From: Gemmatimonadota bacterium
GTDB lineage: Bacteria; Gemmatimonadota; Gemmatimonadetes; Longimicrobiales; Longimicrobiaceae
Direction of reading: 5' to 3'
DNA: 6,309 bases
Assembly (NCBI GenBank): GCA_019348475.1
Contig: JAHWJJ010000282.1
Span: 1 to 6,309, forward strand
The first letter of the stretch is position 1. The number at the start of each line of letters is the position of its first letter. A program made the translations under genes and the position numbers. The notes under the pieces were generated by a model. That model saw nothing but the letters and a program-made list of their open reading frames with translations. It was not told the origin of the DNA and did no database searches. This document shows positions 1 through 5,590 of the stretch, piece after piece.

Positions 1-1553
1 TACACCACCGGCGCGCCGATCAGCATCGAAAAGCCGCCGGCGCCGCTCGCCCGGTAGTTGTTGATGGCGATGGTGAAGCTGTCCGCCGGCATCACCGCGC
101 GTCCGTTGCGCTCCAGCCGCACCAGCCGCTGCCCCACCGGCTTCGTCAGGTCCAGCGTGTAATCCACCCCGCTCACCACGTCGTAGTTGTAGCCGGGGAT
201 GGACGGGTTCGTCAGCGTGTCGCAGGCCAGGGCGGGGCAGGGAAGGTAGTACTCCGCGCTCTTTTCCAGGTACGCGCGCAGCTGGGCGCCGGAGATGCGG
301 ATGGCCTTGAGCGTGTTGTCGTACACGTACAGCCCCGCCACGTCCGCCACCGTCACCGGCCCCTGCGGGATGCGCGACGTCAGCGAGAACGCGGAGGCGG
401 CGGAAAGCTCCGCGCCCGTGGCGCGCATCTGCACGTCGTTGATCAGGTCCAGGATCGGCGTGTCGCGCGTCCGCGCCAGCGCCGAGGTCCATTCCGCCTC
501 GCTGGTGCCGATCACCTGCGCCACGTAGGCCCGCGTGCGCTCGTGCGCATCCGCCAGCGCCGCCTCCAGCCGCGGCGACGTGCTACCCGGCGCCGGGCGC
601 AGGACGCGCCCGCGCTTGTTGGCGACCGTCCACCGCCCGTCCTCCCAGCGCAGGTCCAGCTCGGCCACGGCCAGCGAGGTGCCCCAGTTCTTGGCCTGCT
701 GCACCAGGACGCCGTCGATGGTGGTGTCCGCCACCTCGCGGTGCGTGTGCCCCATGAAGATGACGTCGATCCCCGGGACCTCGCGCGCCATCGCGGCGGA
801 TGCGTTCTCCGCCGGGACGCCGGTGGCCGCCGTGTCGTAGCTGCTCCCCTCGAGGCCGCCGTGCGCCGCGACCAGCACCACGTCCGCGCCCCGCGCCCTC
901 AGGTCGGCCACCACGGGGCGCACGCTGGGCACGATCTCGCGGAAGTCCAGCCGCCCCTGCACGTTGTCGCGGTCCCAGATCAGCACCCCCGGCGGCGTGA
1001 CGGCGGTGATGCCGATGCGCACCGTGCGCCCGCCGACCGTCCGCTCCACGATGGTGGATGGACGATACGCATGCTGGTCCGTCCCCGCGCGAAAGATGTT
1101 GGCGCTGATGAAGGGAAAGCGCGCGGCGGCCGCGGCGCGGTCCAGGTGCTCGATGCCGTAGTTGAACTCGTGGTTGCCGATGGCCGCGGCGTCGTATTCC
1201 ACCAGGTTCATGGCGCGCACCAGCGGGTGCTCCTCGCCCTCCGCCAGGCGGCGATGGACGAAGTCCAGGGGGTTGCCCTGCAGCAGATCGCCGGATTCCA
1301 CCAGCACGGTGCGGCCGGGGTTCGCGGCGCGCACGCTGTCCATCAGCGGCACCAGCGCGGCCAAGCCGTTGTTGGTGCGCTCACCGGTGTAGTAGTCGTA
1401 GGGAAGGATCCAGCCGTGCAGGTCGGTGGTCCCCATCAGCACCAGCCGCCCTTCCGCCGCCGGCCCCGGCGCGGAGCCGGCCGGCGGCGCGCCTGCGCAC
1501 CCCGCCAGCGCGGTGAGCGCCAGCGCCGCCGTCACTCGTCGCAAAACAGACAT
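1..1553 (-). CDS. cpdB: CpdB-like 2',3'-cyclic nucleotide 2'-phosphodiesterase/3'-nucleotidase, lipoprotein, 3' end cut off
   Basis: Calcineurin-like metallophosphoesterase of the 5'-nucleotidase/CpdB family. Known members hydrolyse 2',3'-cyclic nucleotides and 3'-nucleotides outside the cytoplasm to recover nucleosides and phosphate. I translated 517 codons from the ATG at 1553; the frame then runs off the window. The N-terminus has a short signal and a LAGC lipobox (Cys19), so it is probably membrane-anchored. Metal-site motifs occur in order: TTDLHG (Asp44, His46), SGD (Asp89), GNHE (Asn127, His128), AAHGG (His231) and GHTH (His269, His271). The nucleotide-binding half shows YDNTL (411-415), YNYD (455-458) and NNYRASG (498-504). 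DYY just after TTDLHG and the YNYD...GVDYTLDL stretch favour CpdB over UshA-type 5'-nucleotidases. By comparison with E. coli CpdB (about 650 residues) only a short C-terminal piece should be missing. Cys439 and Cys444 may form a small disulfide loop. No clear Shine-Dalgarno precedes the start. It is divergent from the gene at 1847. Confidence 0.9.
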   Translation of the reverse strand, partial: MSVLRRVTAALALTALAGCAGAPPAGSAPGPAAEGRLVLMGTTDLHGWILPYDYYTGERTNNGLAALVPLMDSVRAANPGRTVLVESGDLLQGNPLDFVHRRLAEGEEHPLVRAMNLVEYDAAAIGNHEFNYGIEHLDRAAAAARFPFISANIFRAGTDQHAYRPSTIVERTVGGRTVRIGITAVTPPGVLIWDRDNVQGRLDFREIVPSVRPVVADLRARGADVVLVAAHGGLEGSSYDTAATGVPAENASAAMAREVPGIDVIFMGHTHREVADTTIDGVLVQQAKNWGTSLAVAELDLRWEDGRWTVANKRGRVLRPAPGSTSPRLEAALADAHERTRAYVAQVIGTSEAEWTSALARTRDTPILDLINDVQMRATGAELSAASAFSLTSRIPQGPVTVADVAGLYVYDNTLKAIRISGAQLRAYLEKSAEYYLPCPALACDTLTNPSIPGYNYDVVSGVDYTLDLTKPVGQRLVRLERNGRAVMPADSFTIAINNYRASGAGGFSMLIGAPVV

Positions 1554-1846
1554 CTCGTTCGTCAATCCGGGTTTCGAGGTGGGCGCTGTACACGCGGATC
1601 GGCACCCCGGCTCCGCAGGTTCCGATCCCCTGTTTCCCGCCTGGCGGAGCGGTGGACTCGTTTTGCTTGTACGGTGGAATGTGAGCCCTATCTTGAAGGC
1701 CAGACGCCGCGGCCCGCGCCGGGGGATCGAAAAGGTGTTTGGGGAAGGTGCGAGCCTGGGCGAGCGGAGGGGCCTGCGCGGCCTCCCCACCGCCATGGCC
1801 ACTTGGCCTGGTCCGGGTCGAGATCGAATCTTCCATCCGGGGTGCC
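1554..1846. promoter_or_regulatory. Divergent intergenic region, 293 bp, with weak promoter candidate
   Basis: This gap separates two divergent starts and must hold promoters for both, but the signals are weak. The middle part (about 1660-1700) is the most AT-rich stretch in the gap. On the plus strand TTGTAC (1667-1672) lies 16 bp before TATCTT (1689-1694), a mediocre match to sigma70 -35 and -10 boxes; it would leave a leader of about 150 nt before 1847. For the minus-strand gene I found no convincing pair of boxes. Open frames crossing this gap are Arg/Pro-rich and look like shadows, so I see no gene here. Confidence 0.35.
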
Positions 1847-2710
1847 ATGATGAAGATGCTGTGTCGAACGCTGATGGTGCCGCTCTGCCTGGCGGCCGGC
1901 GCGCAGACCGCTCCGGCGCAGAAGCTGGCGTACCAGGGCATCGCCTGGGGCGTGCCGGCCGACAGCGTGCGCGAGCCGCTGGCGGCGCTGGGCTTTACCC
2001 TCCGCGGGGTGACGGATGCAGGCGACCACCAGTTCGACCGCGACGACGGCGCCCGGCTGCAGGCGGAACTGCGCCAGGGCCGGCTGATCGGGTTCTCGCT
2101 GATCGATCCCGCCCGCGGGGAGGGGGTGGACGCGCGCTTTGGCGCGCTCGCTGACTCGCTGGCGGCGGAGCTGGGCGCTGCGGACGAGGTGCAGGTGGAG
2201 GGGGCGCCGCCGCTGCGGGTGTGGGAGGCGGGGCTCTCGTCGGTGCGCCTGGCCGTTTCGCGCGCGACGGGGGAGCGGACGGTGCAGGTGGCGTGGCGCG
2301 GGCCAGGATGGTTCGACGAGATGGACCGCCGCGCCGGACGGCCGCCGCCGCCCGCCGGGTACACCACCGTGAGCATCACCCCCTTCCTGCGGATGGCGGT
2401 GGACACGACCGTTCAAGGGCCGCGCACGGCCGGCACGCTGCGGGGCCGGTTCCGCATCGAATACTTTCAGCCGATCACGCCGACGGTGGAGGGCGTGGCG
2501 CAGGAGCCGATGGACGCGGTGGAGTACGAGATGGATTTCGACTGCGCGGGCCGGCGCGCGCGGTTGATCTCCCGGGCCACCTACCTGGACGGCCGCCGCC
2601 AGCGCAGCGACCGCCCGCAGGGCCAGCCGTGGACCACCCTGCGGCAGCCGGAAACCCACTACGCGCGCGGACTGAGCGCCGTCTGCCGCGCCGCGAAGCC
2701 CGCCAGGTAG
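1847..2710 (+). CDS. Exported protein of unknown function with Adhesin_E-like C-terminal region
   Basis: The product is 287 residues. The frame stays open upstream to 1739, but I chose the ATG at 1847 because a signal peptide begins there: MMKMLCRTLMV, a hydrophobic core, then APAQ, with likely cleavage near residue 24 or 25. GGGG at 1839-1842 is a weak ribosome-binding site. Residues 27-155 open with a YQGIAWGVPADSVREPLAALGF stretch, the wG-x-(D)SV-x(3)-L-x(2)-GF pattern often seen at the start of small exported domains. Residues 195-284 resemble surface-adhesin E-type domains: a hydrophobic strand leading to FDC (Cys233), then RARLISRATYLDGR, a Trp262, and a closing VC (Cys280). The two cysteines probably pair. 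Residues 166-170 are a proline run that may link the two parts. Despite the domain name, adhesion is not established, and the role is unknown. It is the first of three plus-strand genes encoding exported proteins. I did not recognise a gene name. Confidence 0.75.
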   Translation: MMKMLCRTLMVPLCLAAGAQTAPAQKLAYQGIAWGVPADSVREPLAALGFTLRGVTDAGDHQFDRDDGARLQAELRQGRLIGFSLIDPARGEGVDARFGALADSLAAELGAADEVQVEGAPPLRVWEAGLSSVRLAVSRATGERTVQVAWRGPGWFDEMDRRAGRPPPPAGYTTVSITPFLRMAVDTTVQGPRTAGTLRGRFRIEYFQPITPTVEGVAQEPMDAVEYEMDFDCAGRRARLISRATYLDGRRQRSDRPQGQPWTTLRQPETHYARGLSAVCRAAKPAR

Positions 2711-2754
2711 CGCGCCGGACACGTGGCGGCCCAGCGGATGGACCGGCCCCGGCG

Positions 2755-2782
2755 GCCCCGCACACGCACGGCCGTTCGGGGC
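2755..2782 (+). terminator. Weak hairpin after the gene at 1847-2710
   Basis: GCCCCG (2755-2760) can pair with CGGGGC (2777-2782) around a 16-nt loop that itself contains the palindrome ACGGCCGT (2768-2775). It lies 44 bp after the stop codon and just before the promoter candidate at 2790. There is no T-run, and in DNA this GC-rich a 6-bp stem can occur by chance, so it is only a possible terminator. Confidence 0.25.
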
Positions 2783-2789
2783 GGAAGGG

Positions 2790-2818
2790 TTGATTCGGGT
2801 AAACTGACGTAGTATCAT
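2790..2818 (+). promoter_or_regulatory. Sigma70-type promoter candidate for the gene at 2935
   Basis: TTGATT (2790-2795, four of six matches to TTGACA) is followed after exactly 17 bp by TATCAT (2813-2818, five of six matches to TATAAT). It sits in one of the few AT-richer patches of the window, between two genes on the same strand. Transcription would start near 2825 and leave a leader of about 110 nt. It would make the gene at 2935, and perhaps the one at 3620, independent of the gene upstream. This is the best promoter match I found in the window. Confidence 0.55.
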
Positions 2819-2934
2819 GTGCCGCACCGCCACCCCTCCCGCGGCGGGATCAGCACCCCCGGCGCTCCGCGGCGGCCACCCCGCCGGTCCGCGCGCCCGT
2901 CGCAGCCACTCCCAACCAACCCGCAGCCACCCCC

Positions 2935-3537
2935 ATGCCCATCCCTGGAATGCGCCTTCGCCGCCGGGCGCTCGCCGCGGCCGCCGCCCTGCTGGCGCTG
3001 CACCCCGTCGCCGCGCTCGCGCAGGAGGACGAGCCCCGCCCCAGCCAGCGCGTGCGCGTGCTTGCGCCGGGGGAGGGATGGATCTCGCCCACCCCCGCCA
3101 CCGTGGTGGAGGCGGATGCCGAAACGCTGCTGCTGGACGTGGGCGGCGTGCAGATGCAGGTGCGGCGCGTAACCATCACGCGCCTGGAGGTGAGCGATGG
3201 AAAGCGCAACCGGGTCCTGTGGGGCGCGTACGGGGGGGCACTGGGGGCGGTACTGGGCTACGCCGCCGGGCGCGTGCACCAGAACATCGCGTTCCGCGAC
3301 AGCGTGCGCGTGGAGTGTGTCCCCTCGGCCGAGTGCCCTCGCGGATTCCGGTACGCGCCCCGGAAGCCCGACCCCCGCCACATGACCGCGATCACGGCGG
3401 CGGGGGGCACCATCGGCGCCGTCGTGGGCGTGGCGCTTCCCGGGGAGCGCTGGCGCGACATCAGCCTCCGTTCGGCGCTGCTCCCGGCGGAGCCGCGCCG
3501 TGGCCGGCTTGCCCTGGCCGTGGGCGTCCGCTTCTGA
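2935..3537 (+). CDS. Small exported glycine-zipper protein, function unknown
   Basis: The product is 200 residues. The signal peptide has Arg7, Arg9-Arg11, an alanine/leucine core and an ALA-Q cleavage site near residue 29. Residues 38-86 fit a small beta-rich unit (RVRVLAPGEGW, ETLLLDVGG, VRRVTITRLEVS). Two glycine-rich hydrophobic segments follow: 97-112 (GAYGGALGAVLGYAAG) and 152-169 (AITAAGGTIGAVVGVALP), a glycine-zipper pattern able to pack in or on a membrane. Cys128 and Cys134 lie between them and may form a disulfide. After GERW (170-173) the chain ends in LALAVGVRF, a terminal phenylalanine strand as in outer-membrane proteins. This beta-domain plus glycine-zipper layout recurs in uncharacterised bacterial envelope proteins. 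The start could instead be the ATG at 2950; neither has a clear Shine-Dalgarno, and both leave an intact signal peptide. The gene is followed after 82 bp by the lipoprotein gene. Confidence 0.75.
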   Translation: MPIPGMRLRRRALAAAAALLALHPVAALAQEDEPRPSQRVRVLAPGEGWISPTPATVVEADAETLLLDVGGVQMQVRRVTITRLEVSDGKRNRVLWGAYGGALGAVLGYAAGRVHQNIAFRDSVRVECVPSAECPRGFRYAPRKPDPRHMTAITAAGGTIGAVVGVALPGERWRDISLRSALLPAEPRRGRLALAVGVRF

Positions 3538-3580
3538 CGCGGAACCGCTGGGTGCCCCCCGCTGCGTCCACTCAACCCCA

Positions 3581-3602
3581 GCACCCGCCCGCGGGCGGGT
3601 GC
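3581..3602. repeat. Perfect 22-bp palindrome between two same-strand genes
   Basis: GCACCCGCCCG (3581-3591) is followed directly by its exact reverse complement (3592-3602), with no spacer. It begins 44 bp after the stop at 3537 and ends 17 bp before the ATG at 3620. It may be an operator for a dimeric regulator, a hairpin that limits read-through, or a structure near the ribosome-binding region. No T-run follows, so it is not a standard intrinsic terminator. The symmetry is seen directly; the role is inferred. Confidence 0.6.
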
Positions 3603-3619
3603 ACCACCGAACTTTGCCG

Positions 3620-4615
3620 ATGAAACGAATCACGTTCGCCGCGCTCCTGTTCGCCGCCGCCGCCCTGTCGGCGTGCGGCCCTGTCGCGGCGGGGCTGCGC
3701 CCCGCGCCCCGGGCCGACCTGATCTCGCGCGCCGAAATCGAGGCCACGCCGGCCGCCGACGCGCACGAGCTGGTTCAGCGCCTGCGCGCGGACTGGCTGA
3801 TCGTGGACGGACAGCCCGCGGTCGACGAGGTGCTGGTGTTCGTGGACGGCCGGCTGCTGGGCAACGTCCGCTCGCTGCGGGGGCTCAGCCTGGACCGGGT
3901 GGGGGCGCTGCAGCTGCACAGCCCCAACTACGTGCGCGAAACCTTCGCCCGTTTTCCGCACCGCGAGTTCCGGATGGCCATCGCGGTGAGCACCTTTACC
4001 CAGGCCGAGGAGGCGCGCTACCGGGGGAGCGTGAGCATGGGCGCCGGCCTGTCGATCCGCAGCCTGGCGCACCAGGTCAAGGCCTCGGCGGACGACCTCG
4101 GGTTTAGCCACCACCCTCCGGCCAACTGGGCGGACCGGGGAAGGGAGATGCCCGTGACGGTGCACCTGGGCGCGCGGTACGGGCTGCGCCCCCGCCTCTG
4201 GCTGGCTGGTGAGGTGCAGCATACGCCACGCGCCTGGTACGGTGGCTACCGGCACCCGCCCGACATGGGCTCCGGGCTGCTGAGCGTCTCCGCCGCCAGT
4301 ACTGAGATGGCGCTGCAGCTCTCCACGGGAGGCATGGTCCGCGCGACCGCCGGTCCCGCGCTGCGCATGGTGCAGTGGGACTGGCGCAGCGGCGAGTGCC
4401 AGTGCGAGGAGCCGCGCAGCAACAGCAACACGGCCCTCGGCCTCGCCGTGGCCGTCGAGGCGACGGTTCCCCGCTCGTCCAGGTTCTTTCTGGACATCGG
4501 GTTCCGCGGGCGCTACTTCCCGTCCCAGGAGGCCGGGCCGTATCGCGAGTTCGAGTCCATCGGCGCGCGCGGCCTTACCTTCACGCCCACGCTGGGGCTG
4601 GGGGTTCGCTTCTAG
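3620..4615 (+). CDS. Lipoprotein with TonB-plug-like domain and predicted C-terminal beta-barrel
   Basis: The product is 331 residues. The ATG at 3620 was chosen because the lipoprotein signal starts there: MKRITF, an alanine-rich core and LSAC (Cys19); the frame is open back to 3500 but the extra residues look non-coding. Residues 33-122 resemble the plug domain of TonB-dependent receptors as found in short lipoproteins of some environmental phyla: LISRAEIEA, ELVQRLRADWL (50-60), VLVFVDGRLLGNVRSL (71-86), LDRVGALQLHSP (91-102) and RMAIAVST (118-125). Residues 136-331 carry alternating polar/hydrophobic stretches that I read as about eight beta-strands, ending in TPTLGLGVRF with a terminal phenylalanine, as outer-membrane barrels do. 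Cys260 and Cys262 lie in a likely loop. No TonB box is visible, and the domain is too short for a 22-strand receptor. Its role could be structural, transport-related or as a surface protein; I cannot decide. No Shine-Dalgarno is visible upstream. Confidence 0.75.
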   Translation: MKRITFAALLFAAAALSACGPVAAGLRPAPRADLISRAEIEATPAADAHELVQRLRADWLIVDGQPAVDEVLVFVDGRLLGNVRSLRGLSLDRVGALQLHSPNYVRETFARFPHREFRMAIAVSTFTQAEEARYRGSVSMGAGLSIRSLAHQVKASADDLGFSHHPPANWADRGREMPVTVHLGARYGLRPRLWLAGEVQHTPRAWYGGYRHPPDMGSGLLSVSAASTEMALQLSTGGMVRATAGPALRMVQWDWRSGECQCEEPRSNSNTALGLAVAVEATVPRSSRFFLDIGFRGRYFPSQEAGPYREFESIGARGLTFTPTLGLGVRF

Positions 4616-4656
4616 CTCCCGCGGCGTCCGCATCCGCATCCGCGGACGGCGGGAGC
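4615..4656 (+). terminator. Strong hairpin starting on the stop codon of the lipoprotein gene
   Basis: Positions 4615-4622 pair perfectly with 4649-4656 (8 bp, GCTCCCGC with GCGGGAGC). After a two-base bulge (4623-4624), 4625-4631 pair perfectly with 4642-4648 (7 bp, CGTCCGC with GCGGACG). This leaves a 10-nt loop containing a CCGCAT direct repeat. The stem begins with the last base of the TAG. No T-run follows, so it may protect the mRNA 3' end or act with other termination factors rather than be a classical intrinsic terminator. Confidence 0.5.
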
Positions 4657-4661
4657 ACGCA

Positions 4662-4696
4662 GCAGGGCGGAAGCGCGTGGCGCGCCTCCGCCCTGC
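4662..4696. repeat. Second strong hairpin in the convergent gap
   Basis: GCAGGGCGGA (4662-4671) pairs with TCCGCCCTGC (4687-4696) over 10 perfect base pairs. After one A-C mismatch, GCGC (4673-4676) pairs with GCGC (4682-4685) around a 5-nt loop. It starts only 5 bp after the hairpin at 4615-4656. Being nearly symmetric, it could fold in RNA from either strand. No T-run lies beside it. Confidence 0.5.
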
Positions 4697-4865
4697 CGGC
4701 GTTCCGGCCCCGGATCTGGGCGAGCACGTTGTCGTGGGCGTCCTGGCCGGCCGCGGCAGCGGAGAAAGCGCCGCGAGCTTCGGCCGCTGGCTGCGGGCAC
4801 GGCTGGGCTGACGCGCCTGGTACGAGCGAGGGCAGCGACGAAGGCTCCCTCCATAGCGAGAAGGC

Positions 4866-4905
4866 GAAGCCCCGTTCGGCGAGGAACGAGCCGACGCGGG
4901 GCTTC
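4866..4905. repeat. Third hairpin in the convergent gap, alternative to the one at 4894-4925
   Basis: GAAGCCCCG (4866-4874) pairs with CGGGGCTTC (4897-4905), 9 perfect base pairs. Inside, TCGGC (4876-4880) pairs with GCCGA (4890-4894) around a 9-nt loop. Its right arm is shared with the hairpin at 4894-4925, so the two cannot form in the same molecule. Confidence 0.5.
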
Positions 4906-4925
4906 TGGCATTTGCAGCCCCGCGT
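4894..4925 (+). terminator. Terminator-like hairpin, competes with the upstream hairpin
   Basis: ACGCGGGGCT (4894-4903) pairs with AGCCCCGCGT (4916-4925), 10 perfect base pairs around a 12-nt loop, and is followed by a short T stretch (TTTCAA from 4925). Of the inverted repeats here it looks most like an intrinsic terminator for plus-strand transcripts, though the T-run is very short. A further 6-bp stem, GCCCCG (4917-4922) with CGGGGC (4933-4938), would compete for its right arm. Confidence 0.4.
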
Positions 4926-4981
4926 TTCAACTCGGGGCGGTTCTCCGGAGGCGGTGATGGCGGGCGAGCCGTGCCCGATGT

Positions 4982-5590
4982 TCACACCGCCGGGCGCTTG
5001 AGCGCGGGGGTGTCGCCGAGGGGGGCGTACAGGTCGCCCCAGAGGCGGCCGTCGGGGCGGAGCGCGGCGGCGTCGGCGTACCGCGGGCCGGGGGCCAGCG
5101 GAACCGCGTCCGAGAGGCGCAAGCGCAGCACCTCGCAGATCACCATCGTGTTGGGGCCTCCCTCCAGCTCCACCACCTTGAACAGGCGGCACTCCAGCAC
5201 GGCCGGGCAGTCCGCCACGTAGGGCGCATCCACCGAATCCGCATCCGCCGACGCAAGACCGGCGCGCTCGAACTCGTCCACGTTGGGGCCGTATTCGCCG
5301 CCCGTCTCGTTCATCTGCGCCATCTGCGGCTCCGTCACCACGTTCACACAGAACGCGCCCGTCTGCCGGATGTTGCGCAGCGTGTCTTTTTCCACCCCCG
5401 CGCGGCTTCCGATGGAGATGGAGACCAGGAACGGGGTGGCGGCCACGGCCCCGAAGTAGCTGAACGGCGCCAGGTTGCGCCGCCCCTCCGGCGACCGCGT
5501 GGACACCCAGGCGATGGGGCGGGGGACCACCAAAGAGGTGAGGAGCTGGTAGCGCTCGCGGCCGCCCAGCGCGGCCGTGTCCCAGATCAC
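4982..5590 (-). CDS. Flavin-reductase-like FMN-binding protein (DIM6/NTAB-type)
   Basis: The product is 202 residues. The start is the GTG at 5590, whose GTGA overlaps the TGA of the upstream esterase (5587-5590), so translation is probably coupled; no other start fits, as the frame upstream is a shadow of the esterase. The fold is the split-barrel flavin reductase-like domain, which binds FMN; family members reduce flavin with NAD(P)H or act as small flavoproteins. Visible motifs are PRPIAWVST (23-31), NLAPFSYF (39-46), SISIG (57-61), KDTLRNIRQTGAFCVNVV (68-85), DEFERAGL (105-112), the VLECRLFKVVEL strand (131-142) and VICEVLRLRL (150-159). The C-terminus has RLWGDLYAP (182-190) where relatives often carry a RLGG-Y pattern, so substrate or partner may differ. 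There is no signal peptide, so it is cytoplasmic. The exact electron acceptor cannot be told from sequence. Confidence 0.85.
   Translation of the reverse strand: MIWDTAALGGRERYQLLTSLVVPRPIAWVSTRSPEGRRNLAPFSYFGAVAATPFLVSISIGSRAGVEKDTLRNIRQTGAFCVNVVTEPQMAQMNETGGEYGPNVDEFERAGLASADADSVDAPYVADCPAVLECRLFKVVELEGGPNTMVICEVLRLRLSDAVPLAPGPRYADAAALRPDGRLWGDLYAPLGDTPALKRPAV

Larger units (their letters stand above)
4616..4981. other. Convergent intergenic region, 366 bp, with no convincing gene
   Basis: This is the longest stretch without a gene. It lies between two stop codons facing each other and holds at least four strong inverted repeats, listed separately, plus a smaller one (CGCGGC at 4752-4757 with GCCGCG at 4770-4775). 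Open frames across it on both strands are rich in Arg, Ala, Pro and Gly, lack a start signal, and continue real genes out of frame. The density of hairpins suggests either stacked bidirectional termination signals or a dispersed intergenic repeat element. No insertion-sequence gene or target duplication is visible. Confidence 0.5.

Noticed and set aside
1766..1786. GGAGG and CCTCC inverted repeat upstream of the gene at 1847
   Set aside because: Only 5 bp with a GC-rich loop; expected by chance in this composition.
543..1850. Long plus-strand open frame of 435 codons
   Set aside because: It is antisense to the CpdB-like gene, has very high Arg/His/Gly content and no recognisable motif; long shadow frames are expected at this GC content.
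1381..2833. Minus-strand open frames (341 and 381 codons) across the divergent gap and the gene at 1847
   Set aside because: They are Arg/Pro/Ser-rich, opposite to a gene with a signal peptide and paired cysteines, and show no domain pattern.
2817..3623. Plus-strand open frame of 268 codons overlapping the glycine-zipper gene
   Set aside because: The product is dominated by Arg, Pro and Gly with no motif, while the overlapping frame has a clear signal peptide and membrane segments.
4612..4911. Possible small minus-strand gene of 99 codons in the convergent gap
   Set aside because: It is Arg-rich, has no start signal, and its sequence is made of the hairpin arms; better explained as a non-coding repeat.
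3572..4930. Minus-strand open frame of 452 codons opposite the lipoprotein gene
   Set aside because: The composition is typical of a shadow, there is no motif, and the plus-strand frame has a lipobox and a barrel-like end.
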